Origin: an uncultured Collinsella sp.
Lineage (GTDB): Bacteria; Actinomycetota; Coriobacteriia; Coriobacteriales; Coriobacteriaceae
Assembly: GCA_902489775.1 (NCBI GenBank)
Contig: CABUBH010000040.1
Location: 1-17,240, forward strand
Direction: 5' to 3'
DNA length: 17,240 nucleotides
A program made the translations under genes and the position numbers. Below are positions 14,441 through 17,240 of this stretch, one piece after another. The notes beneath the pieces were generated by a model. The model was not told the origin of the DNA and searched no databases. It saw only the letters and a program-made list of their open reading frames with translations. Every line of letters begins with the position of its first letter. Position 1 is the first letter of the stretch.

Positions 14441-15718
14441 CTAGTGCTGAGCGACGACAACGCCCAGGCCATCGGGAATGACGGCCACCTTGGCATCGGC
14501 ACCCTTCATCTCAAAGGCGAGCTTGAGCGCCTCATCGAGGGTGTTGACCGGCGTCATGTGCATATCCTTGATCATCCGGTGATCGCACAGGTCGGTAACC
14601 ATGATCACAGGGTGATGCGCCAGGATGCGGGCGAAAATCTGGCTCGTCCACTGGTCGGGCAGGGTCTCGTCCTTAGGACGGTCGATGCAGGCGCGCTCAA
14701 ACTCCGCAGGATCGTTGTCGGCGATGTTGTGATAGAAGCCCTCGCCACCGTGACCGTCGGCACAACCGGCGACATCGATAATCACGCCGCCCTCGGGAAG
14801 CGTGGCCTCGGCAGAGCACATGCCCTTCACGGCCTGGTAGATGTTCTGGTCGAGCGGGTAGCCGCCGTTGGTGGTAATGGCAATCTCGCACTCGACGGGC
14901 TCAACGCCGGCAAGGCTCTTCACGAACTCGCAGCCAGCCTCGTGCGCCTTGTGGATATCGCCGGCAAAGGAACCGATGACCTCGTGCTTGCCGTTGAGCA
15001 CCACGTTAAGCACAAAGGCAAGGTGAGCCATCTCGGCAGCGGCAAACATGTCCTCGCTCACGTGGTTGTGGCACAGGTTGCCGGCACGCGAGTGGGAATC
15101 ATTCACAAACTGACCGTTGTGGTTGTACATGATGGTCTTGTAGCTGGCGATGCCAGGCAGGACGGACTTGCGGCTGCCGGAGAAACCAGCAAAGAAGTGC
15201 GGCTCAATAAAGCCCTCGGCAAGCAGCAGATCGCAATCGGCAGCAATCTTGTTGATGATGCACTCGCCGCCAGAAGGCAGGGTGCCGATCTTTTTCATCA
15301 TGCTGTCATCGGTCGCGACGTGCATAACGATTTCCTCGTTGGCAACGATCTCCTCGCCATACTTGTTGACGAGCTCCTCATGCGTCGACGGACGGTGCAT
15401 ACCCGTAGCAACCAAAATACGAACTCGAGCCTCGGGCGCAGCGGAATGGATGTGATGCAGCAGAATAGGCATCGTCACACGCGAGGGAACGGGACGCGTA
15501 TGATCGGAGCTAATAATGACAATATCCTTCTTGCCAGCACAAAGCTCCTCGAGCGAAGGCGAGCCATAAGGGTTGGCAAGTGACTCCTCTACCAGCTCTT
15601 CCTGCGATTTTGTAGTCTTAAACTCGTTTTGGTGACCTTCCATCACACCCGCAAAGTTCTTATCCTCGAGCTCCAGATGCAACGTCTTGTGGTCAAACGG
15701 CAGTTCACATTCAAACAA
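14441..15718 (-). CDS. larA: Nickel-dependent lactate racemase
   Basis: A 425-residue enzyme interconverting L- and D-lactate by hydride transfer to a nickel-pincer nucleotide cofactor. A TTG codon at 15718 is taken as the start: AAGGAAGAGGG lies 9 nt upstream, the length equals the family norm, and numbering from it puts the known L. plantarum residues exactly in place: H108 (GMHRP), H174 (EPHFF), K184 (GSRKSVLPG, the lysine tethering the cofactor) and H200 (YNH, nickel ligand). The frame stays open to 15922, but the added residues are unlike the family. VIISSDHTRPVPS, TNGGYPLDQNIYQAVKGM and VIPDGLGV are near-identical to characterised LarA. It heads the larA-larD operon, convergent with larBC-tetR. 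A terminator-like hairpin lies about 120 nt upstream. Confidence 0.96.
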   Translation of the reverse strand: MFECELPFDHKTLHLELEDKNFAGVMEGHQNEFKTTKSQEELVEESLANPYGSPSLEELCAGKKDIVIISSDHTRPVPSRVTMPILLHHIHSAAPEARVRILVATGMHRPSTHEELVNKYGEEIVANEEIVMHVATDDSMMKKIGTLPSGGECIINKIAADCDLLLAEGFIEPHFFAGFSGSRKSVLPGIASYKTIMYNHNGQFVNDSHSRAGNLCHNHVSEDMFAAAEMAHLAFVLNVVLNGKHEVIGSFAGDIHKAHEAGCEFVKSLAGVEPVECEIAITTNGGYPLDQNIYQAVKGMCSAEATLPEGGVIIDVAGCADGHGGEGFYHNIADNDPAEFERACIDRPKDETLPDQWTSQIFARILAHHPVIMVTDLCDHRMIKDMHMTPVNTLDEALKLAFEMKGADAKVAVIPDGLGVVVAQH

Positions 15719-15834
15719 TGACGAGCGCCCTCTTCCTTTCAACTGACACACTAGATAAACCGTTGGAAGGATACGCCGCTCACCGAAAAACACCACCGTC
15801 CACCGACTCATTAACACAACGTTCATATTTGACC

Positions 15835-15874
15835 CACAACAAAACGGCCACGATCCCAAACGGGACCGCGGCCG
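15835..15874 (-). terminator. Terminator-like hairpin upstream of larA
   Basis: On the minus strand a 13-bp stem, CGGCCGCGGTCCC pairing with GGGATCGTGGCCG, has a GTTT loop and ends in TTTTGTTG. Two of the pairs are G-U in RNA and would be A-C mismatches if read from the plus strand, so it is built to fold as minus-strand RNA. It could end a transcript coming from ppc, or act as an attenuator in the larA leader. Confidence 0.72.
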
Positions 15875-16031
15875 CCTGTCAAAGGCACTATAGACAGGAT
15901 GACTTACGCAGCGCCGAGACAAACATCAATCCTGTGGCATGCGCGTGTAAGCCATCTTGCATAAATACGTCAATAAACTGCATAGAATGACGTATGGGTT
16001 TCGAACCGTAACAGGGTAGCACCCTCCGGAG

Positions 16032-16266
16032 CGTGCATTTTTGCGAGTATTCAGCATCGCGAGATAAATCTATGGGGCTAAAAGCCTATCGAAAGCTAAG
16101 AAGCCTCCATGGCTCTTACCTTCTAGGCAGCATGCGGTAAGAAACCATCCATATTTGAACATAGCCAAGGCCCAATTGGCGCGCAAAGGCATCAACAAAG
16201 ACCGCAAACGCCACCTATGGTCCTATACATCAATCATTGGCTGCTGAAAACTCCGTTTTTTGCACG
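16032..16266. repeat. 235-bp segment bounded by inverted 25-mers
   Basis: 16032-16056 on the plus strand and 16266-16242 on the minus strand both read CGTGCA-N7-GAGT-N-TTCAGCA, with 17 of 25 positions identical and no gaps. They point towards each other. The segment could be a small non-autonomous element, or two separate copies of a protein-binding motif. A 7-bp inverted repeat (TCTTACC/GGTAAGA, about 16114-16143) lies inside. Confidence 0.5.
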
Positions 16267-16310
16267 TCGCCCCAAGCACCACCCTCACCCAGCGGCTGAT
16301 CCGCCGTAAA

Positions 16311-16368
16311 CCGAGGACGAAAGGACCCGATGGGTTTCCCTCTGAATGCACTCCGCAGCACGAAGCCC
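16311..16368. repeat. Half copy of the nested hairpin repeat
   Basis: 58 bp beginning CCGAGGACGAAAGGACC and ending CAGCACGAAGCCC, matching 16432-16489 at 56 of 58 positions. It has the left outer arm and left 12-nt internal segment (ACTCCGCAGCAC) of the full element, but no right half follows. Confidence 0.85.
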
Positions 16369-16442
16369 TCGCCGCACTCCACATTAAGCGCGAAGCGCGC
16401 CATTCTTCTCCTCAGCTTTAATCCCCGAAGACCGAGGACGAA

Positions 16443-16568
16443 GGGACCCGATGGGTTTCCCTCTGAATGCATTCCGCAGCACGAAGCCCCTTATCCGCAG
16501 CTCCGAAGGAGCAGGATAAGAGGGCTTCAAGTGCGAGGACGCATTCAGAGGGAAACCCATCGGGTCCC
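16443..16568. repeat. Long nested hairpin element, copy 2
   Basis: The outer arms 16443-16470 and 16541-16568 are a perfect 28-bp inverted repeat (GGGACCCGATGGG...). The left internal segment is ATTCCGCAGCAC and the right AAGTGCGAGGAC, each 12 nt. The inner stem pairs 16483-16489 with 16522-16528, 16490-16496 with 16514-16520 and 16500-16504 with 16508-16512. It lies 23 bp past the ppc stop codon and may end that transcript, but has no T-run. The direct-repeat part begins at 16432. Confidence 0.9.
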
Positions 16569-16591
16569 GGTGAGAGCCACAGGGCTATCTA

Positions 16592-17240
16592 TTACCCCGT
16601 GTTCTGCAGTCCTGCCGAGACGCCGGTCACAGTCGAAAGAATCAGGCTCATGTACTCGGCCTTCTTCTCCTCGGCCATCTCGTCCTGGTTCATACGCACC
16701 TCGCGAAGGGCGCGAACCTGGGCGATGGACAGGGCGTCGACGTAGGGGTTACGCACGCGAACGGCGCAGCCGAGCACGCGGCGGCGCTGCAGCGGCCACT
16801 CGTCACCGACGATGGCAAGGACCCACTTGCGGGTGAGCTGCATCTCGGTGAAGACCTTCTCGGACAGATCCTGGCGATCGCCCAGGTGCAGATACATCTT
16901 AGCGATGCGCTGGTCGGTCTTGGCGATCGACATCTCGATGTTGTCGATGAACGTGCGGAAGAACGGCCACTCCTGGTAGGCAGCCTTAAGCTGCTCAAGG
17001 TCGCCCAGCTGCTCGCAGGCGGTGCCCAGGCCGTACCAAGCGGCCAGGTTAATGCGCGCCTGGCTCCAGCTGAAGATCCACGGAATGGTACGCAGGTCGT
17101 CGAGCGACTTGGCGCCCAGGCCGCGCTTGGCGGGACGCGAGCCGATCGGCAGCAGACCGACCTCGGTCAACGGCGTCACGGTCGAGAACCACGGTGTAAA
17201 GTCCTCGGTGTTCAGCAGGTCCAGATAGCGCTCGTGGCTT
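16592..17240 (-). CDS. ppc: Phosphoenolpyruvate carboxylase, C-terminal part
   Basis: The last 215 residues of PEP carboxylase, which makes oxaloacetate from phosphoenolpyruvate and bicarbonate; the 5' end lies beyond the right edge. GSRPAKR near residue 38 of the visible part carries conserved active-site arginines, followed by RTIPWIFSWSQARINLAAWYGLG and the C-terminal helical bundle. The protein ends in QNTG, the conserved C-terminus whose asparagine takes part in aspartate inhibition in characterised enzymes. The reading frame is open to the window end and intact. The nested hairpin repeat follows 23 bp after the stop. Confidence 0.95.
   Translation of the reverse strand, partial: SHERYLDLLNTEDFTPWFSTVTPLTEVGLLPIGSRPAKRGLGAKSLDDLRTIPWIFSWSQARINLAAWYGLGTACEQLGDLEQLKAAYQEWPFFRTFIDNIEMSIAKTDQRIAKMYLHLGDRQDLSEKVFTEMQLTRKWVLAIVGDEWPLQRRRVLGCAVRVRNPYVDALSIAQVRALREVRMNQDEMAEEKKAEYMSLILSTVTGVSAGLQNTG

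Larger units (their letters stand above)
15719..16591. other. Gene-free region between larA and ppc
   Basis: 873 bp with no credible CDS. From larA outward it holds: the larA leader and a hairpin with a T-run (15835-15874); possible minus-strand promoter hexamers, TATAGT at 15892-15887 and TTGACG at 15973-15968, neither with a good partner; a self-complementary GGTTTCGAACC near 15997-16007; a segment bounded by inverted 25-mers (16032-16266); and one half and one full copy of the nested hairpin repeat (16311-16568). A stop-free stretch of about 60 codons on the plus strand ending near 16250 has no start codon and matches nothing I recognise. Confidence 0.75.

Noticed and set aside
15990..16030. 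tRNA-like T-arm (GGTTTCGAACC)
   Set aside because: The stems needed for a T-arm do not pair beyond the palindrome itself, and no acceptor or anticodon arm could be found on either strand.
16069..16250. Stop-free plus-strand stretch of about 60 codons, basic in composition
   Set aside because: No start codon or ribosome binding site, no recognised family; could be a decayed remnant but cannot be supported.
16230..16472. 80-codon minus-strand ORF downstream of ppc
   Set aside because: It consists largely of the two repeat copies read in frame, so its internal similarity comes from the DNA repeat, not from a protein.

Overview
The window looks like chromosomal DNA from a high-GC gut actinobacterium of the Coriobacteriia, most likely Collinsella or a close relative. 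This is inferred from gene content, codon use, strong purine-rich ribosome binding sites and dense intergenic hairpin repeats; no database was searched. Most of the window is ordinary metabolism. The two parts that stand out are a nickel-pincer lactate racemase locus and several families of structured intergenic repeats.

Layout from left to right. (1) 5-1502: an IS256-family insertion sequence with inverted termini and a DDE transposase on the minus strand. (2) 1563-3026: an APC-superfamily amino acid permease, minus strand. (3) 3180-6647: ebgC and ebgA, the two subunits of an Ebg-type beta-galactosidase, translationally coupled on the minus strand. They are divergent from a LacI-family regulator (7024-8040, plus). 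The region between them carries three copies of a perfect CAACCGGTTG operator laid over the ebgA promoter. (4) 8041-8345: a tandem array of hairpins with an exact 62-bp period, then the aspS terminator. (5) 8346-11025: aspS (minus) and serB (plus), divergent housekeeping genes. (6) 11140-15718: the lar locus. larB, a short larC and a TetR-type regulator run rightward; larA (racemase) and larD (MIP-type channel) run leftward and converge on them. A long bidirectional hairpin terminator lies between the two groups. (7) 15719-16591: a gene-free stretch with a terminator-like hairpin in the larA upstream region, a 235-bp segment bounded by inverted 25-mers, and repeat hairpins. (8) 16592-17240: the C-terminal third or less of phosphoenolpyruvate carboxylase, running off the right edge.

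How the genes work together. EbgAC would hydrolyse imported beta-galactosides under LacI-type control; no transporter for them is visible here. LarB starts and LarC finishes (with nickel) the pincer cofactor that LarA needs to interconvert L- and D-lactate, and LarD would let lactic acid cross the membrane. LarE, the sulfur transferase needed between LarB and LarC, is not in the window. LarC also lacks its usual C-terminal domain and is followed at once by the TetR gene. The arrangement therefore implies that the missing parts lie elsewhere, or that this lineage differs from the Lactiplantibacillus plantarum paradigm.
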